Below, one piece after another: positions 1-12,227 of a stretch of DNA of 64,000 nt. The DNA comes from Zygnema circumcarinatum (taxonomy: Eukaryota > Streptophyta > Zygnematophyceae > Zygnematales > Zygnemataceae). Location: NCBI GenBank assembly GCA_037447605.1, contig CM074806.1:2224801-2288800 (forward strand). Direction: 5' to 3'. Position 1 is the first letter of the stretch, and each line of letters opens with the position of its first letter. The translations under genes and the position numbers were made by a program. Under the pieces are notes generated by a model, which made no database searches, was not told the origin of the DNA, and saw nothing but the letters and a program-made list of their open reading frames with translations.

Positions 1-1679
1 TGCTTGTTAATTATGCGGGCACTCGCAATCGTGCAGCGAAAGGCACTCAAATTGCAATTTCGCCTGACGGCTCGAGGGTCTACCATCCTTCAGGAAACGT
101 CATTCAGGTAGTACGAGCTGCCACTGCTTTTGGTGTATCTTTTAGACACTAGTTTGATGTATGACCCGTCAACAGGTCCAGGGGTTTTAGAATGGAGACA
201 AGTGAGTAGTTATAGCAATATAATAAGAAGCCAAGAAATACAGCTTAACGAGCTTGTCGTTTTACCGATTTTTTTTTGGTCTATTGCAGATTATCTTGTT
301 TAATGTTATTATGGTAATGAAGGCTTGGTATACTTCCGTTTATGCCCATGAAATGTGCTCGATGTTGTCGATTGCTTCAGAGTGAATTTGTCTGGATGGT
401 TCAGACCTTTTGGTTGAGGGCATTCTGATGCCTGCTCTCACTTGACACTGAAACTGTATAGCAACTGCAAGGGCTCTAATCGATTTGTTTGAACAGTGCT
501 TGTGAATTTGGTGCTTGCCCTTCTCTTCGTCAATCTCATTCATATTTTGGTACACAAAGCGCAAGGAGTGTTCCACATTTATGACTTATTTTCAGTCCAG
601 TGAATGAGCATTAATGAATTGGATTTGTTGAATTGGATAGCGACCAAATGCATCGATTAAAGAAGCTAAAGAAAGTGTCCGTTTTGCTTCGAGTTCATGG
701 AATTCTGGGTTGCGCCTGCTCAATCAAACAGGTTTTTGACGTATGGACAGGACAACGGCTATCGGTTCTGAAGGGCCACTACGACCTTGTCCACTGCTGT
801 ACCTTCCATCCATTCGATCAGGTAGCACTGCGCCACCTTCAACATTGCCTTCAGCAAATAGAGAAGATCAAGCCCTCAGACATTTTCTTGTTAACACTAT
901 AAATCACACAACCTGCTGAATTCTGATCCTGTGGGAGTGTGTTACGATTCTTGTAGCTGTCAAAAAGTGCTTTTTGGCCCTCTGGTTTCAGAAGTGATAG
1001 TTGTACGCTGTACGTACTGTCACATGGACTGTACATTCTCCAAAAATGGCTTGTGTTGAACTGCCTCGCTTTCAGATTTGTGTCTCCACATTGGTAGTCT
1101 GGATAGAAATGGACCTCGCCATTGCTGTGGCAAAATTAAGGCGAATTTCATTTTGCCTATGTAGCTATTTTAGGGTTTTTTTAATTTGGAGTCGGGTGCA
1201 ATCCAATACAGGAGTTTTATAGCGGAAGTGGAGATCGTCAGATTTTAGTGTGGGGACCACCCGCACCACCCGATCTCCTTCAAGACCGGATGCGGAAGGT
1301 AAGCAGCTTCAGCCAGTCTGACGAAGCGTATGTCTGCCTCTATGTTTTGCTGAAAGTTCCTTACCTTTTTTATGGCAGTAATCGCTTACCTATCTACTTC
1401 TCTTATTCTGACTTCTCAGACATGTCTGTATCATTATCTGGCAGCAATGGGAATGATTTATGCCTGTGGTCTGGGAATTGATTACTGTGGACTAGTAAGA
1501 GTCAATATTTGTGTTTTATTAACTTGTTTTTGTGCCTCATGGTTTAACATGCCAAAAAAGGGCCTTCATGGGTGCAGGAGGGAGGGAAGGTAACAGGTGG
1601 CACTCTGCCGGACGTGGACGCCTGGAGCGACGATGAGGAACCCTCAAGGAGTCGGCTGAAATTCAGAAGGCTTCTGTAA
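1..1679 (+). CDS. CSA: CSA/ERCC8-like WD40 DNA-repair protein, C-terminal part (partial)
   Basis: Coding exons read as 3-107 (entered from outside the window), 732-821, 1212-1298 and 1578-1679, all joined in phase 0, stop TAA at 1677. The joined protein reads LVNYAGTRNRAAKG, then FDVWTGQRLSVLKGHY, then FYSGSGDRQILVWGPP, and ends in an acidic tail with DAWSDDEEPS. This order matches the last WD repeats and tail of human ERCC8 and Arabidopsis CSA (LVNY, GHY..V.CC, YSGS.D..IL.W.P, DAWSSDEE). In known systems CSA is the substrate receptor of a CUL4-DDB1 ubiquitin ligase acting in transcription-coupled repair. Splice sites are GTAGTA, GTAGCA and GTAAGC donors with CAG acceptors. Only about 128 C-terminal residues are in the window, so the beta-propeller cannot be checked for completeness. 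Confidence 0.88.
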
Positions 1680-2752
1680 ACTGCAACAAGTGATGCTTCA
1701 CTGATCTTTGTTACACACGGCGGACCTTCTCCTGAAACGACCTCTACGGACAGCCAACTTTCTGTTCGCCATTGGAGTAGGGGTGGCCATGACTCCAGCC
1801 AGTTGACTAGACCGTTGCCATGTTAAGTGGAACCACGTCCACTTATTTTTGACGTATGACACTATGATTGGCTCAACATTTACGGGATACATGCAACTAA
1901 GTCAGTGGCTCGAGCCGGCGCGAGTAATTGCCTTCTCTACATTGGAGGCATTGGGGGCTTCGGTATTTGTGCCAAGGGACAATGAATTGGCTCGCTTCAT
2001 GTTGGCCTCGAGGATGGAGTTAAGGAGATATATTGGCGGTGGGACACGTATGCTCATAGTACTCGGTGGAGCCGGGACTGAACAGGTTTATTTAGGACAA
2101 TGTGAATATTGTTTGTAAATTTCATCTCCCGGTTATATCCATGCACTACCATGCTATCATCGTTGTCGACCTAGATCTAGCCAACTCTCAAAAAGCACAT
2201 GCTGAAGACGTTAGCTCGACATCTTCTTGTTGATTTTGATAGGATAGTCTGCATAGCAATGGAATACTGAGAATAACACACTGACAGGTCAGCAAATAGC
2301 GTTCATTCACACGATCTGTCGAGCAGTTGATACAGCCGCCCCTTTTTTTGAGCGGATTGTCATCACTGTAGTGAGTGTGGTCATGCAACCTGCGGCGCTC
2401 ATTGGCTGCAGCCAGATTTCACACCACGCAGTGCAGATTGTAATGTCCTCAGTATTGCACTCTCACCTTGGCCTTTGCATGGAGCCATCACAAAACCTTC
2501 TGGCTGTGAGGCCGCTTGTAATCTATGCTGCATGGCTTGCAGCTGACTTCTTTTGCTCTAAGCTTGTTCACCATGGAGCCAACTTCGATATCGTACTTTC
2601 ACATCGTCTTCAGTGTTTACTTCAAGCAACCTCCAGATCGTTGGCGCCAGATCGAAACAACCATTCGAATTGTTCGCAACCAGTATGGTCCGCGCAAGCC
2701 TGGCTCAGCCATCTCTCCTGCTTTGTTTGTTTGGTGCAGGAAGAAGTGGACG
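1680..2752. other. intergenic / 3' flank of CSA
   Basis: AT-moderate sequence with no splice-compatible ORF of recognisable family. The open frame at 1849-2118 on the + strand has no similarity I recognise and lies where the CSA 3' UTR would be expected. Confidence 0.5.
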
Positions 2753-2870
2753 CCAATGGTTGGCAACAATTCGACTGGTTCGGGACCATTGGATCCAATG
2801 CTTGCCAACCATTCGAATGTTTCGGGGCCGGCGAACACCAATGGTTGGCAACCATTCGACTGGTTGCCGA
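2753..2870. repeat. dispersed copy of the CCAAT/ATTGG-type short repeat
   Basis: Repeated units around CCAATGGTTGGCAAC, ACCATTGGATCCAATG and GGTTGGCAACCATTCGA occur in both orientations. The vocabulary (GGTTGCCAACCATT, CAATGGTTGG) is that of the large minisatellite at 43192-45690 and of the patch at 21240-21390. The units are more diverged here and the array is only about 120 bp. Confidence 0.6.
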
Positions 2871-2880
2871 ACATTAGACG

Positions 2881-5800
2881 CTTGAATTCACACACAAATT
2901 CACACGAATTGGATATTAAACATCAGGACATTGCTGACATCAAAATATTAACCCAGAAAGACGACCTCCCAGCACACCAAACGTTGGAGAATGAAGTGAT
3001 TTGAAAAGAGGTCCATTGTCCAAATAGTTGCCAATTATCACCCACACGTTTGTATCAAACGAGGTAGGATGATTGTACTGCTCTGTGAAAACTCGTCATA
3101 GATGATGATTACATCCTCATGTGATGTTGAACACGCCGCACGAAGGGTGCATGGTTCAACTTCGTTCATTTAAGAATGAAAAAGTTGGAAACCGCAACAG
3201 AGAGTTCATGAACCTCCAAAACAAAGTTTTCCCATTCAATAGCATTCCACATGTTGAATGACAATCGTTCGCACATGTGAGTCGATTGAATGTCAGAGGG
3301 CGCCACTTTCGCCCAGGAGAAAGCGGCACAGGGCGTGCGCATAGCACCTTGTGAACCACAAATGCCCAAAGTGCCAGCGAACTTTTTTCCCAGCGAAAAA
3401 GTCGCTCGAAAATTCTCCATGGTAACCGCGCTGGACTTCTCGAAAGCGCGACAGCGTGGAAAGGACAGGGTGAGATGTGCATGTCGCTATATCGTTTGGA
3501 TCTCGCTAATTTACCCATTTGCCCCATTTTTATATTCAGGCAAAAAAGCGCTACGCGAATAACATAGCGTCCGTGGTTAGGAGCTCGCTCAACAGCTCGC
3601 ACGCGCGAAATTTTACCAGTGATAGTGAACTACGTCAACCTTCGTTCAACTAAATAGACGAAAAAAGCGCACCCTGAGATTGTGCAAAAAAGTAACTTCT
3701 CCATGCAAGTATCGAGGTGCAAACAATAATATTGTGACTGCCCAATTAAGTGTCACGTTGTGACAAGCTCCACCAATACTCGCTCACAAAACGAAAGACT
3801 ACAATATTTGATAGAATGTCTGACACATCCTAACAAAGTCGCCTCCCTAAGGAGAAAGGAGGCACCAATTGACGGTTGAGATATTGCAATCCACTTTATC
3901 ATCTCTGGCAGGTGAAACCACGGGAAAGCGCACTAAGAGCGCATACAATAATAGCATCCGAAGAGCAGCAGGCACCACCCGACATACAAGTCCATCCCAG
4001 TACAGATTGCGATGCTATTAAAAGTCGCCCCTTCCTTCGGGCCCGTCATGTGGTCATACGCACTCGCACATATGAAGAGAAGTACGGAAAATAACTGTGA
4101 AACTTCCAGTCGTATGCACCAGAAATGGACACCAAGAATTTTGTATATACTTCATGCAAAACTAGAAAGCAGACCACGTGGACCCAAATGAAACCTACCA
4201 CTCCTGAAAAGGCCCCGAGGCACAGGTGGCATGCCAACCCTGAGCATGGGTTCAGCACACCACAGACAGCAGCCTACTTCCTTCGCCCATTACCCTCCTA
4301 CGTGTATGGCGATTGCTCCCCCAGATCCAAAAAAGTCATGTCCCAACATTGCAAGCATGCATGCCCCTGTTGATCCCCAGGACAGCAAGGAGCAGCCTGT
4401 CCCACATAGAAGCCGGCAGCACACCACATTCTTCAGCCATGGACACAGCCGGACCCTATGTTCGCTTGAACTCCAGGCCTTGGCAGGCCATACACAGGTC
4501 AAACCCTAGACACAGCACTTCGTCTAATGCATACACCGGACATCCAGACCGTGGGGAACAGCCAGAACCAAAGGCCATTCGGCCCATTTGCTTAACTTGG
4601 GAGGATGGCTCAGGAATTATATTGCGAGGGCTGAACTGTACATTAGCAACCCCATGATGTCAAAAAAACAAAGGAAGTCACATCCAGATGCAGTCGGTCG
4701 CTTCACTAACGCTACAGGAAGAAGAAGGATCAAGTAGTAAAAAGAAAATGACCACATAAAGAAATGACCTGCATGAAAGTAAAAAGCACACACACAACCA
4801 GGACCACTCTCCCAGCCTGTTCCCTGACTCCTCGACTAAGTCTTCCACACTTTCGACATCAGGCGATCTACATAATTCCATGATACGACTAATAAATCGC
4901 TCCGATATTGATAGATTGAAACTGGTAGAACTAACTTAGAGGGGAGTCAACCACGGTGGTTTGCAATTTTATATTAAGACCTCTAGCATAGTAGATAACA
5001 AATATCAGGCTGTCACCTTCCGCATCCTGATGTATGACAATTCAAAGCTTCCATAGCCTAATCCTTGAACAATTCGCCCTTTACAGGAGCTTGACAAGGA
5101 TCATGACGCGGCTACAGATTATAAAATTGAAAGATCGCTGCTTCTCCATAGGCGGAGAAAGCAACTTCACTTCATTCCTTCATTGAACTCTACAAGTAAA
5201 AGCCACAAGCTCACAGCCCTTTGAAGTACACACAAAAGCAGCTCACACACAACAAAACGAACCCCAAGCCAGGAAGTTAAGCATCAAACACGTCAGCATC
5301 CCGATGCCCCTATCACTGATTGCAGAGGAAGTGCAAAACCGGCCCCGCGCAGAAAGCAACTCCACAATGCCACACCTGGCCCGCCCAGAGCCCTCCCAGT
5401 CATGTCCATTAGGTGGCGACATCAGAGCTCCTGCACGCTGGCTAGCACTGCGGCCACAAGTCCATCGCGTCACATTTCTAAGCTTACCAGAGGGTCTGCA
5501 TAGACCCTGGGACCCTGGGAGGTGCCCCTTGGCCAGCTGCCCAGGGAAGAGGCCCTGCCTGCCCCAGCGGATGGCCCGCCCCGCCCAATCCACGCCCATG
5601 TGACCACATTAATGTGCCAATCTCTATTACCTACTTGAAACTTCTCCCAAGCTCAGACCCACACAGGTGCCACACTCATTACACACAATCCCGAATGATA
5701 GGCCGGAGCCAAAATTTTCCCTTTTAAAAAACATGCACGATTCACAGGTTTGTGCAACTTAATTTCTGGACACTCACTCAAAGCTGTCTGTACTATCGCG

Positions 5801-6579
5801 ACGGCAAAAGCCAAATTTGTTCTAGGTCCTAAACTAGGAGGTAGGAAACAAGGACACTCGTAGCCCATTAGTCTGCGCTAATGAAGGTTCGAGACACAGA
5901 CCAGCCTCTGGCCAACATGGTGCTGCAGCATCCCGAGCGAATCCTGCTGCTCAAACCTCACCTGCCAGGCCAGGGCTGCAGCACATAGCCATCAAGAGCA
6001 CTGAGCTGGGCCAGAACCTGGCAAAGATACACTCAACCCTCCAAAAGCGCCCCATCCCATGCCCATGACCCACACAGCTGATTCTGAAGAAAACCCAACA
6101 TCATTGTATCTCCTTTTACGAGCTGCGGCTGCCGACCAAGTTAAAGCTTCCTGCTCCCCGGCTCCGCTCATGCCCCAACTGCGCAACATTTGCAGTCAAA
6201 TACTGAGAGAACTCAGCTAATATCCCTGCTGAAACAACTTGCGTTCGAGTACCATGACCGCCCATAGGTTCAGAAAACCCCGCAGAACTCTACTTCATCA
6301 ACTTCGCCCTCCATCACAACCAGGGCGAACCCTCGGCCAACTCCACCCCGGCCAGGCAACTGACTAAGGAAGATAATGAACGGCCCACCTGCAATACTTT
6401 TTCCCCCTGAAAATCCGATATCCAAGTTCAAGCCCTGTACCAGCTTCCAGCCAACCCAGAACAACACCAAACTCTGCACTCGATTTCTTTCAAGGATTCA
6501 GGAACCGATCCCTTCTTTCCCCACCTCCCTCCCAAGAAAACGAGCTGCCCACAAAGGCACTTCAGAGGGACCTAGCAAG
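2881..6579. other. 3.7-kb region without a supportable gene
   Basis: I find no domain or consistent splice chain on either strand. Small direct and inverted GTTGAAC/GTTCAAC motifs sit around 3125-3660. From about 5200 to 6580 the + strand is C/A-rich and the - strand G/T-rich, which would fit 3' UTR or read-through sequence of the minus-strand IRR gene, whose stop codon is at 6580. The open frames at 3156-3602, 5243-5603 and 5992-6479 have no recognisable content. Confidence 0.4.
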
Positions 6580-9500
6580 TCAATCACTTGGACTCAGGCT
6601 TGCAGAGGGTGAACGAGTTTTCTTGTGGCGCTGATGTGCTGCTGCAGATCGTTTCTTGTGCCTGCTTGGACTCCGTGGAGTCCGATCTTCTGCCCTCCAA
6701 TGGTCATCCTCGTCTGAATTGACACTGGGACTGCGGGATTTTCTGCGATACAGAGATTGCTACGTCAATATTAACACTTTCAGGCATCGGATTTGCAATT
6801 GTTCATCCCCAACCCATCCAAATGACAGCATACCGCAAACCAAAAAAGTTAACCAAGGTTTCACCTATCACTACGATGCTTGCGTCGTCGTCTTTCCTTC
6901 CTCTTCTCTTCCTCTTCGTTTAGGTCCTCATCTTCCTCGTGCTTGCTGCGCTTCCGCTTCTCCTTCCTACGACGATCAGTCCCTTCATCTTCTTCATCCT
7001 CCTCCTCATCATCACGCTGAATCTTCTTCTTTTTCTCTTTCCTGTCCTTTCTAGGCCTCCCCTCCTCGTCTTCGTCCTCTCCTCTTCGGTGTTTATCCCT
7101 TCCACCTCTCCTTTTATCATCTCCTTCATCATCTGATCTGCGCTGCTTCTCTCGTTTATCCCTTTTCTTGACATAATCTTCATCCTCATCTTCAAATTTT
7201 GAATGCCTTTCCTTCTTTTCTTTCTGTCGCCTGTCATCTACATCCTCTACCTCATCAACACTCCTTCTTTGCCTATCTTTCTTCTCCTTCTTTCTGACAT
7301 CCTCAACCTCCTCGTCATCTTCAGATTCTGCCTTTCGAGTTTTCCGCTCCCTTCGTGGCTTCTCCTCTTCTTCATCCTCTGAGTTAGCTTTTCGGAGTTT
7401 CCTATCCTTTCTGCGTTTGTCCTCCCCTTCATCGTCTGACTCAGATTTTCTCGACTTCTTCTCTTTCTTTTCTTTATCCCAATCATTCTCCTCATCTTCA
7501 GTTCGACGGTGCCTTCTCCTTCGTCTGTCCTTCCTCTTTCGTTCTTCATCTTCATCATCTTCATCATCATCCTTATCTTTCCGATGCCGCCGTCGACTGC
7601 TCTTCCGACGCCGTTCCTTCCGTTTGCTTGGCTCCTCATCCTCGTCAACATCCTCTTCGTCTTCATCTCCATCCTCCTCTTGTCTTCTGTGCACGAGGCG
7701 AATGAGAGACATAGAATAAGTATAGATTTCCTTTTCAGGCATTTCCAGAACGCAGAGCTTCAGCAACCAGAATATACAGCTGAAGCGTCAACCTCTTCTT
7801 GAAAGATAATACTGAGCCAATGCCAATGGTTCCTTTCAGCTACCAGAGTGCAGATACCTAGAGCTAGGTTGAATCAAACAACACAAGACAGTAAACGAGA
7901 ATCCCATGCCAAATCCACAATCAAAACTCGCCAACAACAACAACAACAAGCCATGTTTGGCAATGTCGACAAACTCCAAACATAATTTGTTCAAACATTG
8001 ACAAAAGCAAACACATAACATTAGATTGGTCGTGAAAACAGAGCTCACCCATGACGCTTCTTCCGTTGCCTACTCTTCCTTTCTCGACGCTTTTCATGCT
8101 CAACATCATCTTGAGAATCGTCACTTTCTTCACTGTCTTTGCTTGTTGCTTTCTCCCTATTGCGTCGGGACTGCGGTTCAATGATCGCTTCAGAACCATC
8201 GTTCGTATACCCCCCCTTTTTTGCTACCCTCTCGTCATTTTTCTCTCTTTCGCTTTCTTCAAAACCCCTAAGCCTGTCTGTAGTTCTGCGCTCCTCATGA
8301 TCCTGCTCTGCACTCTCTGAATCTTCATCAGAAGTGTCCTTCTCACCTGCATTCCTATCCTCGTCTACCTCAGTCTTCCTTTCAGCCACTTTCCTTCCAA
8401 CCAGCTCATCATCCTCAAGCTTGTCTCCCAATTCTGGACTATCCAGGTCATCGTCATGTTTCTTCTTCAACTCCAGAGACCTATCTTCCTCGGCTCTTTT
8501 GAGATCATTAATCCTTCTCTCATTCGCTGCCCTCTCTACTTCCTTCTGGATTTGCTCCTTCTCCAACCTCTCCTTCTCCTTCAATTCCTGTTCTTCTCGT
8601 GCCCGTTCCCGCTCCCGCTCCTGTTCTTCCCGCTCTCTCTCCCGCTCTTCCCGCTTCCGCTCCTGTTCTTCCAATACTCGCTCCTCCAGCTCCCTCTTCT
8701 CCCTTTCCTTCCTCTCCCGCTCTGCCTTCTCTTTCAGCAACTTCTCTCTGAGCTCTTTCTCCCTCTGTTGGGCCTTCAGATCTTCTCTCCAATCATCCTC
8801 TTGCTCGTCATCCTCACTTTCTTCCTCAGTGTCATCCTTGCCATTTACACCCTTCTTCTCTTTGTTCAAATCTTTGCGTCTAATTCTGCGGCCTTTGTTT
8901 CCATCGTCATCATCATCAGCAACTTCGCTTCCGGAATGCTCGTTATCTTGATCTACCTTCGGGGCATGTGTGCTTCCCACTTCCTTCACTTTCCCATTCA
9001 GGATATCGTCACCGGCCAGATCCTTCTGGTAAGCGGACTCTTTCCCAGCATCAGAAGTATTGTCCTTCTCTGCTTCAGAATCAGACTCGCCCTTCTCTCG
9101 TACCTCAGGGCTTTCACTTTTGCTTGGGCTTGATCGAGACCTGGATCTGGATCCAGATCTCCTGCTTTTTTCCACATCGCCGTCCTTCTCGTCTGCTTCA
9201 TCATCGCCCTCCTCCTCGTCGTCCTCCCCCTTCCCCTTACCTTTAACCTTATCATCTTTATCTTCTAGAGTCTCTTCTCGTCCTTCATCTCGCCTTGGAC
9301 TCTCTTCGCGAACTTCCCTTGACGAACCCCACCGATCTCGATCTCTGTCTTTCTCTCTGTCCCTCTCTCCTCTGTCTCGCTCGCTCTGTCTCTCTGTCCC
9401 TCGCTCCCTTTCGCCCCTTTCGCCCCTTTCTCTCTCTCTTTCTCTGTCACGATCTCTCTCTTTTTCTCTTTCCCTGTAACTATCTCGGGCACGATCACGA

Positions 9501-12227
9501 TCACGATCACGATCGCGATCACGATCCCTTTCTCTCTCTCGATACCTTTCTCGATCACGATCAACATCCCTGCGCACAAAAAACCTGTCTCTATAGTCTC
9601 GATTATCCCGACGATCTCTGTAATCACGATTATCTCTGCGATCGCGGCTCCTGCTCCGAAAACGAGATGCATCCCTGGAGCGAGATCTGGAGCGTCTTGC
9701 ATCTCGCCTGAATCGGGCAGGTGAATGGGATTTTGATTTTGATCGACGATCCCGCCGGTAGCGAATGGGGGACCGGGACTTTGATGGTGATGGAGAACGC
9801 GATCTGCACGGAATAGCCATAAAAAACAGTCATCAGGACTCTCTGGACAGAACTGCTAAACTCAAAAGGCTAGAATGTTTTTAGGCGGTTGGATATACTA
9901 TCCGAATAGCTGAAAATTTTGAACAATTTAATAGCCATAAGTGCTTGCACATGTTTGGCCGGGAAGAACCAAAGAAAATGCGCACTTACTTGCTTTTCTC
10001 ACTTTCACTTGCACTCCCGCCTGCGCCAGGACTCTTCAATCGCTTGCTGATCTCCTTTGCTCTTTGAGTTGCCATTTCAGCGGCAGACTTGACTGTCGCT
10101 GCTCGGGCGGCGGCCTGCTGCTGAGCCATAGTTTGCTGCATGAACAAGGCTTGTTGAAATTGCAGCTGCTGCATTGCCACGGCTTGCTGCATCATAATTG
10201 GGAGCGACGTTCCACCCATTCCAGACACAGATCCAGGCATTCCTGAAAGTCCAGTAGCACTCTGCCTGGTCTTCACTGCCTTAGCAAGCTCAACTTTCAG
10301 AGGGCGATCTCCTACAGACATGCCATTCAGAGCTATTGCCGCTTTGGCTTCCTCAGGCTTTGAAAACTCAATGAAGGCAAACTGTTTGGAATCGCTTCCA
10401 AACTTGCACTTGGTTACCGTTCCGCAAAACGCAAACAGCTGCTTCAGCTGCTCAACCGTCAAAATCGGACTAAGGTTACTGACGTGGAGTGTCCTGTTCA
10501 ATTCGTCTTCGTCCATGTCTCCTGCATCAAAAAACAAGGGTCAAATTCAAACTGTGTATCTTGGAATTCTTCGAACGGCCAAGCCATCAAGATTCAGAGC
10601 GAAAACGATAGATTAGGAATGCTCTAGTAGCCCGTCGGAGAAAGTTCCACGTCATGTTGATTGTGTAAACTTCAGCTGCCTTCCTTCTGTCAAAGAACCC
10701 CTGTCAAGGAGAACGAAGCTGCAGACAACTCTGCAACACTGCTAGACTCCTCAAGACCAAGGAAAGAATGCATGGAAGGAAGATGTGTGTTTTCTACAGT
10801 GCAAGCGACAATAGCCAAGCTATGGAATCCAACTGACTCCTTACGCATCAGGTTAACCCTGGAAAGAAAAAAAAAAACACGCAAGCTTCCCAAAACTAAA
10901 AGGCCCAATCTGGTCAACCATAGTCGCCTTGGCAGGCCAGCACATCGCACATCCCTGCATTCATGCAAAGACAACAAAAATTCACTGTTGATGCTGGACA
11001 ACAAGATGCCAGGAAAAACAACAAACGAGTTTCTGACAGGCAAATGCCAATTAGTTCGATTCAGATGACACAGGAGTCCATAGGCAGCCTGCGCACTCGA
11101 CTGTTTCCTCGCACAGAAAGAAAACATCACATCCACAACGCTTACCACAATCTAAACTTGATCACACAAGCCGGTTGAATTAAACCCTGTGAAGCAAATA
11201 AAAACGATTCTCTCAAAGAGACAACGGCGTTACCTAACAAATCGTCTCCATCTTCCCCTGAAGGATTGTTTTGTGCTTGATGCTGCTGGGCCTGCTGAAA
11301 GGCCTGGGCCGCTTGAATGCTCTGTGCAGCTGCCATCGCAGCTGCAGAGGGAGCCATTGGCATGTTGCTCAGACCTCCCATGGTACTCCCAGCTGCAAGA
11401 GCAGCAGTGAGGGCGTTTTGGGGTGGGTGATTGTACTTGCAATCAACACGCACACATCGACCATTCAGATAGTCTCGGCAAACCTCACCAAAGCTCGCGC
11501 CGAGGCCCGGAAGAACAGCACCACCGGTCGCACCAGGCATGATGCCTCCCATCATCCCTGCGAAGGGACCTGAAAACATTCCTCCCATCATGCCCATCCC
11601 AAATCCAGGCGACCCCAAGCCTTGCATGTTCGGCATGTTCGGCAAATTGGGCGAGCCGGACGCTAGAGTGGGCAGGGTAGTCAAAGGGCCATTGGGACCG
11701 CCACTAAAGAAAACAGGAAATGGGCTTCCCATGATCCCCTCGCCGTTGCAGTCCACAGTCACTGTATAATCTCCCCTTCTTGGCACTGAGTAAGTTGCCG
11801 TATACGTTCCGTCTGCATGATCCTTCACCACAGCATACTGCTCCTGCCCAATCACTCCTGGTCCAGGCGTAACCTTCACAGTTATCTGCGCTCCTCCGTG
11901 AGGGATTCGCCGTCCATCTGCATCCTTTGTGATGACAACAAAAGAAGCAGCTGAACCCGCTGCTCCACCTCCGACTCCTGTTCCAGCAGCGGTACACTTT
12001 GCAGGATAAACAGGCCCTATGGGCTTCTTCTTCAGCCTCTCCTCGTCGTCGTCCTCGCTCTCCGAATCATCTCCAGCAAGCGTGCCGTCCTCGTTAGGGT
12101 TGTCCTGGAAAGTCGCCGCGAACGCAGCTTTCGCCGCAGCAGCCTTTTCTTGCTCCTCCCTAAGCTTAGCGTCTTCCTGCGCCTTCATCCATGCCGGCTT
12201 GGTCAGGGCCACTCCTCGGCCCGCCAT
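6580..12227 (-). CDS. IRR: IRR-like splicing regulator: filamin repeat + CCCH zinc finger + RRM + long RS domain
   Basis: Five coding exons on the minus strand: 12227-11234, 10521-9990, 9803-8049, 7686-6865 and 6742-6580. All phases close, giving 1421 residues. The N-terminus (MAGRGVALTKPAWMKAQEDA) and the motif KPIGPV introduce a filamin/ABP280-like repeat at about residues 77-176, ending in GSPFPVFFS. A C-x7-C-x4-C-x3-H finger lies at residues 250-267 (CRDYLNGRC). An RRM at about 342-415 has LHVSNL and FAFIEF. Q/A/M-rich linkers and a huge Arg/Ser, Arg/Asp and Glu/Lys region fill about 510-1421. The domain order and linkers match Arabidopsis At3g23900 (IRR, an RNA-binding regulator of immune transcript splicing), from memory. 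That protein is about 990 residues, so the RS part is much longer here. Expected location is nuclear speckles (inference). The donor of exon 4 and acceptor of exon 5 were chosen for RS continuity. Confidence 0.9.

Noticed and set aside
2371-2877. 168-codon plus-strand open frame
   Set aside because: Its second half is made of the dispersed short repeat; the first half has no recognisable content.
3156-3602. 148-codon minus-strand open frame
   Set aside because: No family resemblance, no splice partners, and a start region without coding character.
7417-9711. Plus-strand Ser/Leu/Phe-rich open frames opposite the RS domain
   Set aside because: They are antisense shadows of the low-complexity Arg/Ser/Glu codons of the IRR gene.
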